From the NCBI RefSeq assembly GCF_003609775.1, contig NZ_AP018050.1, forward strand, positions 62,001-126,000: DNA of 64,000 bases, written 5' to 3'. This document shows positions 48,866-58,655 of this stretch, piece after piece. Both the position numbers and the translations under genes were made by a program. Every line of letters starts with the position of its first letter. Positions within the stretch are counted from its first letter, which is position 1. This DNA is from Prevotella melaninogenica (GTDB taxonomy: Bacteria > Bacteroidota > Bacteroidia > Bacteroidales > Bacteroidaceae). The notes under the pieces are model-generated. The model saw only the letters and a program-made list of their open reading frames with translations, was not told where the DNA came from and made no database searches.

Positions 48866-51025
48866 CTACTTCTTCAGCCAGCGATTAAGCCAATTAAAGA
48901 ATGTACGCTGCCAGAGAACACCGTTCTGTGGTTTCAATACCCAGTGGTTCTCGTCTGGATAGAGAAGCAACTCAGCAGGGATACCACGCAGACGTGCTGC
49001 ATTGAAGGCACCCATTCCCTGATTAGCGTTGATACGATAGTCCTTCTCACCGTGGATACAAAGGATTGGAGTATCCCACTTATCAACGTTCAGATGAGGA
49101 CTGTTTGCGTATGTGCGCTTTGCAGCTTCGCTCTTATCCTTATTCCAATAAGCATCGTCATACTCCCAGTTGCTGAACCAAGCTTCCTCAGTATCAGTGT
49201 ACATACTTTCAAGGTTGAAAGCACCATCATGTGAGATGAAACACTTAAAGCGCTTGTTATGAATACCAGCAAGATAGTAAACAGAGAAGCCACCAAATGA
49301 AGCACCAACAGCACCTAAGCGGTCTTTGTCAACGAATGGGAGGTTGTTAGCAGCATCGTCAATCGCTGAGAGGTAGTCGTTCATACATTGACCTGTCCAG
49401 TCAGTACTAACTTCCTCGTTCCATGCACTACCAAAGCCTGGCAAGCCACGACGGTTAGGAGCAATGATGACATAACCATTAGCTGCCATTATCTGGAAGT
49501 TCCAACGATAGCTCCAGAACTGAGAGACAGGACTTTGTGGTCCACCCTCACAGAAAAGTAAGGTAGGATATTTCTTGTTTGGATCGAAGTGTGGAGGAGT
49601 AATCACCCACTCCATCAATTCCTTACCATCTGTTGTCTTAACCCAACGAGACTTTACGTCACCCATAGCCAACTGATCATAGATATGCTTATTCTCAAAG
49701 CTAAGTTGTGTCTGAACGCTTGCCTTCTCCTTCTTTGCGGGAGTAACGGCGAAGATTTCATTTGCCTGAGAGATACTCTGACGGATAGCAAGTAACTTCT
49801 TATCACCAAGAAGTGAGATGCTTACATAGTTATGATCGCCTTCAGTCAACTGCTTCACCTCACCCTTAAGGTTAGTCTGATAGACATTCACTGTAGCATG
49901 CCATACACCAATGAAATAGAGATCCTTTGAGTTAAGGCTCCATGTATAGTCATCTACATTTGAATCAAAGCTTTCTGTAACGTATGTCTTCTTACCAGTT
50001 GCCAATTCATAGACACAGAGGCGGTTGCGGTCACTCTCATAACCATTGTTCTTCATGCTCTGCCATGCAATATACTTGCCATCAGGTGAGAACTTAGGGT
50101 TAACATCGTAACCTACATTCATATCGCCAGCCTGATGATTAACAGCCTGATTACGCATACTCTTTGTAGCATCAATCTTTGGCTCAACATAGTCGGCTGG
50201 CTTGCAGAGATTCTTTGTTTGGCGAGTCTCCACATTATATATATATATGTCGGCATCAGTAGAAATGGCATATTGTGTGCCTTCCTTCTTACGACAGGTA
50301 TAAGCAATGAACTTAGAGTCTTTGCTCCAATCAATCTGCTCAATACCACCGAATGGTGCCAACGGACTCTCGTAAGGTTCACCTTCGAGTACATCAATAC
50401 CTGCACCAATGCCCTCAGCAGTAACATCTGCTACAAATGGATGTGCATTTGTGGTAACGTAATGGTCCCAGTGACGATAGTTCATGTCAGTGATAACCAT
50501 ACCCGTAGCCTTTGGCAAATCGCTTGGGTTCTGCTTGATAGTACCATAGTAAGGGATGCTCTTAATGAGAACAACACGCTTACGGTCTGGCGAAAAGCGG
50601 AAACCTTCGATATCGATATCCGATTGTGTCAACTGCTTACGGTTTGTACCGTCTGCATTCATTGTCCACAGCTGTCCACCTGTAAGGAATGCTAAGGTAT
50701 TGTTGTTGAGCCATGCTACATCACTCTCACTCTTTGCAGAGGTAGTAAGCAGACGGTCGTTCTTACCATCGGCATCCATCACGCGTAGAACTTGGTGTCC
50801 TTTGTTTTCTTTGACACTGTAATAACCTACCTGATAGACAATCTTCTTGCCATCAGGTGAGGCTTGTGCAACACCGATACGTCCCATAGCCCAAAGTGCC
50901 TCAGGAGTCATGAGATCACTTGTCAGCGTGATGTTGTTACGTCCGATGTTCACATCCTGTGCTTGTGCAACGCTACCACTCATCATCAGAGCAGCAGTCA
51001 TTGCCATGGTTAAGTTTTTGTTCAT
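48866..51025 (-). CDS. S9 family prolyl oligopeptidase-type peptidase, exported
   Basis: 719 aa with signal peptide (LTMAMTAALMMSGSVAQA). An N-terminal beta-propeller (DPDGKKIVYQVG-type repeats, GQLWTMNADGTN) is followed by the alpha/beta hydrolase: S576 in GASFGGFS, D662 in HGEKDYRIN and H694 in ENHWVL form the triad. These enzymes remove dipeptides or cut small peptides, likely in the periplasm, feeding peptide use in an asaccharolytic or mixed feeder. The start is 2 bases after yidC, so they share a transcript. Confidence 0.93.
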   Translation of the reverse strand: MNKNLTMAMTAALMMSGSVAQAQDVNIGRNNITLTSDLMTPEALWAMGRIGVAQASPDGKKIVYQVGYYSVKENKGHQVLRVMDADGKNDRLLTTSAKSESDVAWLNNNTLAFLTGGQLWTMNADGTNRKQLTQSDIDIEGFRFSPDRKRVVLIKSIPYYGTIKQNPSDLPKATGMVITDMNYRHWDHYVTTNAHPFVADVTAEGIGAGIDVLEGEPYESPLAPFGGIEQIDWSKDSKFIAYTCRKKEGTQYAISTDADIYIYNVETRQTKNLCKPADYVEPKIDATKSMRNQAVNHQAGDMNVGYDVNPKFSPDGKYIAWQSMKNNGYESDRNRLCVYELATGKKTYVTESFDSNVDDYTWSLNSKDLYFIGVWHATVNVYQTNLKGEVKQLTEGDHNYVSISLLGDKKLLAIRQSISQANEIFAVTPAKKEKASVQTQLSFENKHIYDQLAMGDVKSRWVKTTDGKELMEWVITPPHFDPNKKYPTLLFCEGGPQSPVSQFWSYRWNFQIMAANGYVIIAPNRRGLPGFGSAWNEEVSTDWTGQCMNDYLSAIDDAANNLPFVDKDRLGAVGASFGGFSVYYLAGIHNKRFKCFISHDGAFNLESMYTDTEEAWFSNWEYDDAYWNKDKSEAAKRTYANSPHLNVDKWDTPILCIHGEKDYRINANQGMGAFNAARLRGIPAELLLYPDENHWVLKPQNGVLWQRTFFNWLNRWLKK

Positions 51026-51027
51026 AG

Positions 51028-52959
51028 TTATAGACCTTTCTTTTTCTTATTTAACTCATCTTGCTTACGACGAAGTTCTTCTTGCTGCTGCTTCTGTAAC
51101 TCCTGTAAAGCCTGCATACGAGCAAAGAGTCCACTACCCATATTGTTCTTAGGGTTGTTCTTTCGCTCTTCACGACGTGCCTCAAGGATAGCGAGAAGCT
51201 TCTCCTCATTGGTTGTCTTGCGCAGTGCCCACATGATAGCAGCTGAGAAGAAGAGAGATATAAAGTAGTAGAAGTTCAGACCTGAAGAATAGTCATTGAA
51301 CATGAAGAAGAAGAACAATGGCATACCAAACATCATCCACTGCATCATCTTCATCTGTTCAGCCTGCTGTCCCACCATCTGGTCCTTCTGCTGCTGCATG
51401 GTAAACCATGTGTAAAGAAGGTTAGCACCACAGAAGAGAATACAAGTCAATGAGATATGATCACCAACGAGCCAGAGGTCTTTCCCCCATGAGAAGATTG
51501 GATCAAAAGTACTTAGATCATCCATCCAAAGGAAGCTCTGACCACGAAGCTGAATAGCATTTGGCACAAAGTTGAACATAGCAATCCAGATAGGCATCTG
51601 TATCAGCATAGGGAGACAGCCCGACAATGGACTCACACCATACTCAGAATACTTCTGCATCATTGCCTGTTGCTTCTGCATCTGGTCTTCTGGCTTATTG
51701 AATTGCTTTGTAGCCTCATCCAACTTTGGTTTCAACACACGCATCTTAGCAGAGCTCATATAGCTCTTCTTCACCATTGGGAAGGTAATAAGCTTTAATA
51801 ATAAGGTAATGAGAATCAATACAACTCCCATTGGGAACACCTTACTCAACCAGTCGAATACATAAAGTGTGAACCAACGGTTGATAATGCGGAACAATGG
51901 CCAACCAAGATATACAAGACGTTCCATATCAAGTTCCTTACCAAACTTACTCTCAGTTTCAACAGACTGAAGCATACGGAAGTCGTTAGGACCGAAGTAG
52001 AACTCGAACTCAGAAGGACGCTTACCAGTTGGGTCAAAGCCTGCCTTCATGTTAGCCTCATAGTGCTTAAGGTAATGAGAGGACTTCTCAAGTGGTGTAC
52101 TCTTAAGCTTTGCACCTGTAGCAAAGTTATCCTTTGCAATCATAACAGCAGAGAAGAACTGGTTTTTAAAAGCCACCCAGTCCATTGGGTCCTCTGTTGT
52201 CTCTTCTTTTTCAGATGTTTCACTCAGGTAATCAGTACCACCATCGTGCTTCTTAAAGGTAAGTGTAGCATAACGGTTCTCAAAGGTGAAACCACGTTCC
52301 TGCTGCTTACAACGCTCCTGCCAATTGATATCCAATTGGTTATAGTTTGGCGCAAAGAGCCCAGCCATACCTTCTGCCTGCAAAGACATGTTAAGCAAGT
52401 AGTCCTTACCAAGTGTATAATTCAAGGTAAGTGTCTTGCCCTCTCCTGCCACAGCTGTTAGCGTAACAGTAGTATCAGTCACGTTAGAAGGAGCGAAGAT
52501 AAGATCTTTTGTCTCAATATTACTATTCTTTGCAGCCAACATGAAGTTAAGGCTTTGGTCGTCACCACTAAACAAGGTAACATCCTTCTGATCCTTTGAA
52601 CCATCCTTAACAGCGATATCATGACCGATATAGTTCTTGATAACAGCCTTCTTTACAACACCACCCTTGGTACTCAAAGTAAGTTCCACCTTACCATTCT
52701 TCAATGTAATATCCTGCGCCTTGCCATTCAAAGCAGCGTAGAATAGTGCTGTTGAATCAGTAGCCTGCGCAGCCTTCTGCTGTGCCTGCTTCTCAGCAGC
52801 AAGTTTTGTAGTCTGTGCTTTCTTGGCTGCAGCGATAGAATCCTTTACAAATTCAGCTCTCTGCTGTGCTATCTGTTCAGCTGATGGCTGCTGCCACCAC
52901 GCAAAACCAAAGAGAATCAGGGCAATAAGTACAAACCCTGTAATTGTTCTTTTATCCAT
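51028..52959 (-). CDS. yidC: membrane protein insertase YidC
   Basis: 643 aa. First helix (TITGFVLIALILFGFAWW), a large periplasmic domain (about residues 60-360), then the five-helix insertase core (FPMGVVLILITLLLKLITFPMVKKSYMSS; GCLPMLIQMPIWIAMFNFVPNA). It inserts membrane proteins alone or with SecYEG. A lysine/arginine-rich tail follows (RRKQDELNKKKKGL). The start directly adjoins the pyrG stop, so translation is coupled. Confidence 0.97.
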   Translation of the reverse strand: MDKRTITGFVLIALILFGFAWWQQPSAEQIAQQRAEFVKDSIAAAKKAQTTKLAAEKQAQQKAAQATDSTALFYAALNGKAQDITLKNGKVELTLSTKGGVVKKAVIKNYIGHDIAVKDGSKDQKDVTLFSGDDQSLNFMLAAKNSNIETKDLIFAPSNVTDTTVTLTAVAGEGKTLTLNYTLGKDYLLNMSLQAEGMAGLFAPNYNQLDINWQERCKQQERGFTFENRYATLTFKKHDGGTDYLSETSEKEETTEDPMDWVAFKNQFFSAVMIAKDNFATGAKLKSTPLEKSSHYLKHYEANMKAGFDPTGKRPSEFEFYFGPNDFRMLQSVETESKFGKELDMERLVYLGWPLFRIINRWFTLYVFDWLSKVFPMGVVLILITLLLKLITFPMVKKSYMSSAKMRVLKPKLDEATKQFNKPEDQMQKQQAMMQKYSEYGVSPLSGCLPMLIQMPIWIAMFNFVPNAIQLRGQSFLWMDDLSTFDPIFSWGKDLWLVGDHISLTCILFCGANLLYTWFTMQQQKDQMVGQQAEQMKMMQWMMFGMPLFFFFMFNDYSSGLNFYYFISLFFSAAIMWALRKTTNEEKLLAILEARREERKNNPKNNMGSGLFARMQALQELQKQQQEELRRKQDELNKKKKGL

Positions 52960-54570
52960 TTATTTGTTTTTCTGATTTTCAATTGAAGTCTTTACGAAGT
53001 CGAGGAAGAGAGGATGTGGGCCAAGTACAGTTGACTGATACTCTGGGTGGAATTGTGTTCCAATATACCACTTCAAGCCTGGTATCTCAACGATTTCAAC
53101 CAAGTCGCTCTCTGGGTTACGACCAACACACATCATACCATGCTTCTCAAACTCCTTCTCATAGTCGTTATTGAACTCATAACGATGACGATGGCGCTCC
53201 TGTATATGCTCTTGCTTATAGATATTAAAGGTATGTGAACCCTGACGCAATACGCATTCATAGGCACCAAGACGCATCGTACCACCCATATTAGTGATAT
53301 TCTTCTGCTCCTCCATAATATCAATCACATTGTGTGTAGTCTTCTCATCTATCTCTCGTGAGTTAGCATCCTTATACCCAAGGACATTACGAGCAAACTC
53401 AATCACCATCATCTGCATACCGAGACAGATACCGAAGGTTGGGATATCGTGTGTACGTGTATAGTGAGCAGCAACAATCTTACCTTCAATACCACGCTGA
53501 CCAAAGCCCGGACAAATCACAATACCATCCTGTCCTTTAAGTTTCTCAGCCACATTCTCCTCTGTCAGTTCCTCAGAATTGATAAAGGTGATAACCGTCT
53601 TGCGGTCGTTATAGGTTCCTGCCTGCAACAAGCCCTCACGAATACTCTTATAAGCGTCCTGCAAGTCGTACTTACCAACAAGTCCAATGTGTACTTCCTT
53701 AGTTGCTTTACGCTGACGATCAAGGAACTCCTTCCAAGGACCGAGCGCAGGTTTAGGACCAACCTCCTCACCACACTTACGCAGAATAGCAGCATCCAAA
53801 CCCTGCTCCAGCATATTCACAGGAACATCATAGATACTTGGAAGGTCCTCACTCTGTACAACACAGTCGAAGTCTACATTACAGAAAGCTGCAACCTTCT
53901 TACGAATATCATCATCAAGATGCATCTCTGTACGCATCACGAGCACATCAGGCTGAATACCCACACTCTGCAATTCCTTCACGCTATGCTGAGTTGGTTT
54001 TGTCTTCAACTCACCTGCAGCTTTAAGATAAGGAACGTATGTCAAGTGAAGATTAATAGCACGCTTACCTAACTCCCACTTCAACTGGCGGATAGCCTCC
54101 AAGAATGGAGCCGACTCAATGTCGCCAATAGTACCACCAATCTCAGTAATCACAAAATCATAGTGATATTTCTGACCCAACTGCTTAATATTACGCTTAA
54201 TTTCGTCCGTAATATGAGGAACTACCTGAATGGTCTTACCCAAGTAATCACCACGACGCTCCTTATCAATAACGCTCTTATAGATACGTCCCGTTGTCAT
54301 AGAGTTAGCCTTCGTGGTCTTAATACCAGTGAAGCGCTCATAGTGACCGAGGTCGAGGTCGGTCTCCATACCATCCTCTGTTACGTAGCACTCACCATGC
54401 TCATAAGGGTTCAGCGTACCTGGGTCAATGTTGATGTACGGATCAAATTTCTGAATGGTAATGTTGTAACCTCTTGCTTGAAGAAGCTTACCGATTGATG
54501 ACGAGATAATTCCTTTACCAAGTGAAGAAACTACGCCGCCCGTAACGAAAATGTACTTTGTTTCAGCCAC
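52960..54570 (-). CDS. pyrG: CTP synthase
   Basis: 536 aa, full length. The amidoligase domain begins with the P-loop GGVVSSLGKGI and has DPYINIDPGTLNPYEHGE; the C-terminal glutaminase has the nucleophile cysteine in FGICLGMQ and FHPEY histidine/glutamate. It makes CTP from UTP with glutamine and ATP. First gene of a pyrG-yidC-S9 peptidase operon. CAAAGATA at 54632-54639 (minus-strand TATCTTTG) is a likely -7 box. Confidence 0.98.
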   Translation of the reverse strand: MAETKYIFVTGGVVSSLGKGIISSSIGKLLQARGYNITIQKFDPYINIDPGTLNPYEHGECYVTEDGMETDLDLGHYERFTGIKTTKANSMTTGRIYKSVIDKERRGDYLGKTIQVVPHITDEIKRNIKQLGQKYHYDFVITEIGGTIGDIESAPFLEAIRQLKWELGKRAINLHLTYVPYLKAAGELKTKPTQHSVKELQSVGIQPDVLVMRTEMHLDDDIRKKVAAFCNVDFDCVVQSEDLPSIYDVPVNMLEQGLDAAILRKCGEEVGPKPALGPWKEFLDRQRKATKEVHIGLVGKYDLQDAYKSIREGLLQAGTYNDRKTVITFINSEELTEENVAEKLKGQDGIVICPGFGQRGIEGKIVAAHYTRTHDIPTFGICLGMQMMVIEFARNVLGYKDANSREIDEKTTHNVIDIMEEQKNITNMGGTMRLGAYECVLRQGSHTFNIYKQEHIQERHRHRYEFNNDYEKEFEKHGMMCVGRNPESDLVEIVEIPGLKWYIGTQFHPEYQSTVLGPHPLFLDFVKTSIENQKNK

Positions 54571-55050
54571 GATGTATGTATGTTTAATTATTATCTTCTA
54601 AAACGAAAATCTTTGGTTCTAAACTAAAATGCAAAGATACTAATTTTCCGTGAATTAGGCGGACTATAAAGATAAAAAAAGTATAGTATATTTCAATTAA
54701 TTGCCACAAGCCCTAAGAACAGTGCTATTAGCTATGACTACATAGTAGATTCTATCTTCCTTTTTATTGATTTTATCCTTACACTTTTATCCCATCTTTT
54801 TGGTACTATTTTATTCAACTACAAAATAATCTGTTCATTCTTAAATACTTTTCTACAAACAGTTACAAACATATCACAAAACAAGCTCTTACTTACATCC
54901 AACAGAGAAAAACACAACAACCACACAGCTTCTCAAAAGCTTAAAGAAACCTAAAATCCTCTTTGCTATCGCTCTATTATAAAACTAAAGTCCTATTTTT
55001 GCAATTCTATTTGAGTCCAATAGATAAACTATATGTTTTTGGACCCACAA
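54571..55050. other. AT-rich intergenic region before tRNA-Ser
   Basis: 480 bp with no gene. It holds the likely pyrG -7 box near 54632-54639. TATTTTTG at 54992-54999 fits a -7 box for tRNA-Ser transcription. No other structure was found. Confidence 0.45.
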
Positions 55051-55138
55051 GGAAAGATGCTCGAGTGGTTGAAGAGGCACGCCTGGAAAGCTTGTATACC
55101 CCTAAAGGGTATCGGGGGTTCGAATCCCCCTCTTTCCG
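55051..55138 (+). tRNA. tRNA-Ser (anticodon GGA)
   Basis: 88 nt. Acceptor GGAAAGA pairs with TCTTTCC, discriminator G. The D region has GAGTGGTTGAAGAGG. Anticodon loop CTGGAAA carries GGA at 55085-55087. The long variable arm TACCCCTAAAGGGTA is typical of class II serine tRNA, and the T-arm is GGGGG-TTCGAAT-CCCCC. CCA is not encoded beyond CA. The anticodon stem has one C/T opposition (55080 with 55092), see findings. Confidence 0.95.
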
Positions 55139-55142
55139 CAAG

Positions 55143-55190
55143 AAAGGTGTAAACCAATGAATTAAGTGGTTTACACCTTTTTCTTTTCTA
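55143..55190 (+). terminator. terminator after tRNA-Ser
   Basis: AAAGGTGTAAACC at 55143-55155 pairs with GGTTTACACCTTT at 55168-55180, then TTCTTTT. Confidence 0.9.
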
Positions 55191-55271
55191 CTAACTTAAC
55201 ACCGAAAGAGAAGCATTCTAATAACCACAACTACACATCCTTACATAAAACACGTATTTTCCAATTCATTG

Positions 55272-55302
55272 CTTGTAATACAGCTTTATTTTCCTAACTT
55301 TG
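55272..55302 (+). promoter_or_regulatory. promoter of the 82-aa gene and SDR operon
   Basis: CTTG at 55272-55275 and TAACTTTG at 55295-55302, 19 nt apart; the first box differs from TTTG by one base. Confidence 0.6.
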
Positions 55303-55365
55303 CAGAAAATAAGATTAGGAAACGATATTATGTCCACATAATAACATTCAAATCCAACGAAAGAA

Positions 55366-55614
55366 ATGATAGAACTCGATACGACCAATATGTGTTCGCA
55401 CCTGCAAAAGAAGCTCTTTAATGAGGAGGGTGTTTACTTTCCTGTATGGCAGGCGATGCAGAAAGATGAGGAGATAACAGCCGTGATTCGTACACGTCAG
55501 TTACACATCTATCGCAATGGCAAAAAAATATTGGTACTCCCCGGCAAGGCTGCACCAAAGATTATTCGCGAAGATAGCCTCAACGAACTCTTACCTAAGG
55601 ACTTACTGAAATGA
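55366..55614 (+). CDS. small conserved-looking protein, 82 aa
   Basis: 82 aa with no membrane segment or signal peptide. It has VWQAMQKDEEITAVIRTRQLHIYRNGKKILVLPGK, a mixed alpha-beta pattern. No family recognised. Start ATG 55366 follows a good promoter. The stop overlaps the SDR start by 4 bases (ATGA), so it is co-translated with the oxidoreductase and may partner it. Confidence 0.7.
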   Translation: MIELDTTNMCSHLQKKLFNEEGVYFPVWQAMQKDEEITAVIRTRQLHIYRNGKKILVLPGKAAPKIIREDSLNELLPKDLLK

Positions 55615-56336
55615 AAAAAGCAATCGTCGTAGGCGCCAGTAGCGGTATCGGACATGAAGTGGCACGGCTACTCATTGCAGAGGGATGGGCAGTTGGTGTG
55701 GCAGCACGCCGTATAGACAAGCTAACCGATCTACAAAATATTGCACCAAAGCGTGTTTACACAGCACAAATTGATATAACTAACGAAGATGCAGAGACTT
55801 CCTTACTGCAACTTATAGAGCGTATGAACGGTATCGATCTCTATTTTCATGCAGCGGGAATCGGATGGCAAAACCCAAGTCTTGAAGCTGACATAGAACT
55901 TAAGACGATGGAAACCAACGCCCTTGGCTTCACAAGAATGATAGGTTGTGCCTATCGCTATTTTGTCAATAAGGGAGGTGGACACATCGCTTGCATCAGC
56001 TCTATCGCTGGTACAAAGGGACTTGGACCAGCTCCTGCATATAGTGCAACAAAGGCAATGCAGAACACTTATTTACAAGCATTGGAACAACTCGCAGCTT
56101 GTAAACATCATAACATCCACTTCACCGATATCCGTCCCGGCTTTGTTGACACTCCCCTACTCGCTGGTACATCTCACCTTCCGATGCTGATGACCACAGA
56201 AAAGGTGGCACGCAGTATTATAAAGGCTATCAACAGCCGACGACACATCTGCGTCATCGATACCCGTTGGCGCGTACTCACCTACCTATGGCGACATATC
56301 CCTAACTGGATATGGAGGAGAATACGATTATGCTAA
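55611..56336 (+). CDS. short-chain dehydrogenase/reductase (SDR)
   Basis: 241 aa classical SDR. The cofactor motif is VVGASSGIGHEVARLL at the N-terminus, FHAAGIGW follows, the catalytic serine/tyrosine/lysine are in ISSIAGTKG and PAYSATKAMQNTY, and DIRPGFVDTPLL is the usual product-side loop. The substrate is not evident. A basic C-terminus (WRHIPNWIWRRIRLC) may sit on the membrane. Last gene of a two-gene unit. Confidence 0.92.
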   Translation: MKKAIVVGASSGIGHEVARLLIAEGWAVGVAARRIDKLTDLQNIAPKRVYTAQIDITNEDAETSLLQLIERMNGIDLYFHAAGIGWQNPSLEADIELKTMETNALGFTRMIGCAYRYFVNKGGGHIACISSIAGTKGLGPAPAYSATKAMQNTYLQALEQLAACKHHNIHFTDIRPGFVDTPLLAGTSHLPMLMTTEKVARSIIKAINSRRHICVIDTRWRVLTYLWRHIPNWIWRRIRLC

Positions 56337-56480
56337 ATTATTATTTATCATAGACTGAAACAACAGACACATTATTATCGAACTAAGTGCGAGGTCAATA
56401 AGTAAAATGTGTCTATTGTTTATTTATATAACTTGCTACTAAAAATTAGCAAAACAAAGTCTTCATCCAACTCAAAATAA

Positions 56481-57305
56481 CTAAATAAAAGTGCCACCAA
56501 GGGCTTTATAATATTTATAAGCCTGCTTTATATAATATCGCTCTTTATTAGACAACACACGTTCATCGTAATATTGATCACCATTAATTTTCATTTTCAC
56601 TTTTGAAGCATTTGCAATAGCTTGGAAAAGAGGTTCATTTTCTGCTGTAACTCTTTCATCAAACCATTCCCATATACTTGAGTCATTATCTCGATTTACC
56701 TCATCTGGGATATATGTGAAGACCTTTCCATCACAATTAAACTTTACATTCCGTATAAAAAGCCAGTCATCTGAGGTATAACAGAGTTTAAAATACAGAT
56801 TATTAGGCGTATTATCATTAGAGTTGAAGTCAATATAACAGCAAACCTTATTTACATTAATAAATTTCGGATAGTTATTTGGCAACATCCAATATCTATC
56901 AGAATAATCATCTTTTTTCTTATAGAAATCTTTCGATAACTCTTTAAACAACGTAGCCTTTTTAGCTCGCTTGATACTATCTTTCTTTGCAATTACCAAC
57001 GCATTTGCTTTCCTCTGTTCTGCTGTTACACGCACAGGGGTTTCTTTTTCGACGTTATTAGTCCGTGGAATATCATGAGATACCATATTAACAATGCATG
57101 CAAAAATCACAATAAAGACAACTAAGAGAAAAGAAAAAAGCAATACAACTTTACCACCTCCACCAACTTTTTCCGGAGAAACAACTTGATTTGAAGACTC
57201 AGTTTTGTTTTCTTTAATTTCTTCTTTCACTTCTTCTTTCTTTTGTTCCGCTTTCCATTTCAAGAACTCTTGAAACTCTTTACTTTCTTCTTCTGTCATT
57301 TTCAT
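56481..57305 (-). CDS. single-pass membrane protein of unknown function
   Basis: 274 aa. A highly charged cytoplasmic N-terminus (EEESKEFQEFLKWKAEQKKE), one transmembrane helix near residues 52-76 (VVLLFSFLLVVFIVIFACIV), and a long extracytoplasmic domain of about 195 residues. No family recognised. It is AT-rich compared with its neighbours and preceded by a 357-bp gap; the next minus-strand gene is also AT-rich. Transfer is possible but not shown. Confidence 0.75.
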   Translation of the reverse strand: MKMTEEESKEFQEFLKWKAEQKKEEVKEEIKENKTESSNQVVSPEKVGGGGKVVLLFSFLLVVFIVIFACIVNMVSHDIPRTNNVEKETPVRVTAEQRKANALVIAKKDSIKRAKKATLFKELSKDFYKKKDDYSDRYWMLPNNYPKFINVNKVCCYIDFNSNDNTPNNLYFKLCYTSDDWLFIRNVKFNCDGKVFTYIPDEVNRDNDSSIWEWFDERVTAENEPLFQAIANASKVKMKINGDQYYDERVLSNKERYYIKQAYKYYKALGGTFI

Positions 57306-57662
57306 AATTAATTAAAACACAAAGGGTGGCTACTGAAAAATAATAATTCAGTAGTCAACTATATTGAACAATAATTTAATAGTTATCATCATTCCCTACT
57401 AAAAGCCTTAAAGTTTCTAAATTACATAACATTGTTATTTAACAATTTCTTCATAGTAAAAGTAAAAAACTATAGTAGTTATAGAACATACTGCAGGTTT
57501 GTTAAGTTTAAAAGTGTTGCAAAGATACAAACTTTTTATGACTACAAGCAAATAAATAGTGATGTTTTTTATAACACTACTATCTTTCTTGTACATAAAA
57601 TAAAACTTATATTCCCATCTTAAATGCTTTCTCACATAAATTTCTTTAAAATATCTTTTTGT
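57306..57662. other. AT-rich gap between two AT-rich genes
   Basis: 357 bp with no gene. CAAAGATA near 57520 (minus-strand TATCTTTG) is a possible -7 box, about 215 bp before the membrane protein start. Confidence 0.4.
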
Positions 57663-58364
57663 TTATCTGTCAAACACTTTTTGAGATTTATGAATCATAG
57701 AATGTCCTACTCTATGTAAAACCACAAGATGGGTATTTTGATTATGAAATTTAATAAAATCTTGAATAATTACTTCATCCTTAAAGCATGTTATTGTACC
57801 GCCACCAATAGTTTGGTTTACATATTTAACAACTTCCGAAAACCCTCCTTTTAAATCTACCCATTCTTTTATAAGTAGCTGCATTGACTTAGCATAATGA
57901 TGTACTTCAGCATTGTCTAAACTAATTTCTAACCCTGATATGGGGCATCGGCTAAAACAATATCGCTTTTTTAGTTTAAAGATAATCTTATGAACTGCTT
58001 CACGACAAGCAGCTTTAACATCAGCTTCTTCTCTTGAACATTTTGATAACTTAGAATATGAAAAAGAGGTATCTTCTAATTGATAATCTTTAAGAACGAC
58101 ATTAAAATTTTGAGTTTTATATTCTTTATCTATTTTAACGACAAAGGCAATAACTTCATTTGTACCAACTCTCTCAAACCATTGAGGATGATACATTTCG
58201 AAGACTTTAACTAAGAAACGACATGGATCACCTACGATTAAATCTGAGTGTTGTTCACACTTACGAGTATCCCAGAAATGATTTTTCACAACCATACAGA
58301 GTTTTTTTAATTGAGTTATCTTATTATAATCTATATTACTCCAATCAACTTCATTATATTTCAT
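57663..58364 (-). CDS. DCL family (DUF3223-like) protein with C-terminal CxxxG...H region
   Basis: 233 aa from ATG 58364; the frame continues to 58403 but that adds an unlikely hydrophobic leader. Residues about 40-125 look like the DCL/DUF3223 domain: GDPCRFLVKVFEMYHPQWFERVG, ending DTSFSYSKLSKC. The C-terminal part has FSRCPISGLEISLDNAEVHHYAK, a cysteine/histidine arrangement like the extension of bacterial DCL proteins. DCL proteins act in rRNA processing in plants; bacterial members are unknown. AT-rich. CAAAGATA at 58390-58397 may be its -7 box. Confidence 0.6.
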   Translation of the reverse strand: MKYNEVDWSNIDYNKITQLKKLCMVVKNHFWDTRKCEQHSDLIVGDPCRFLVKVFEMYHPQWFERVGTNEVIAFVVKIDKEYKTQNFNVVLKDYQLEDTSFSYSKLSKCSREEADVKAACREAVHKIIFKLKKRYCFSRCPISGLEISLDNAEVHHYAKSMQLLIKEWVDLKGGFSEVVKYVNQTIGGGTITCFKDEVIIQDFIKFHNQNTHLVVLHRVGHSMIHKSQKVFDR

Positions 58365-58655
58365 GTCCGAATTAAAATAAATTATGATACAAAGATAAAT
58401 CAATCTTTTGAAAAAATCCTATTTCACAATTAATGATTATAATATCTCTACAAAAACCTTTTTCTGTAAAAGGAAAGAGAATAGTACCTCTTCTTGTGAA
58501 TAATTCTTAAAAATACTCGTCTTAAATAAACTTTCATAGAAATAAAACGTTTAAGCAAAGGAGTCTTAAAGATTATCCCAAAAAGAAGGAAAAGAAAAAG
58601 GATAGACAAAAGATAATACGTCTTTATATAAAAGTAATCAATAATTATTTAGGAT

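Noticed and set aside
53449..54072. Long frame antisense to pyrG
   Set aside because: It lies wholly inside a firmly identified gene and has no start signal or recognisable protein.
54963..55160. Open frame of 65 codons on the plus strand
   Set aside because: It runs straight through the tRNA-Ser gene and its peptide is made of tRNA sequence.
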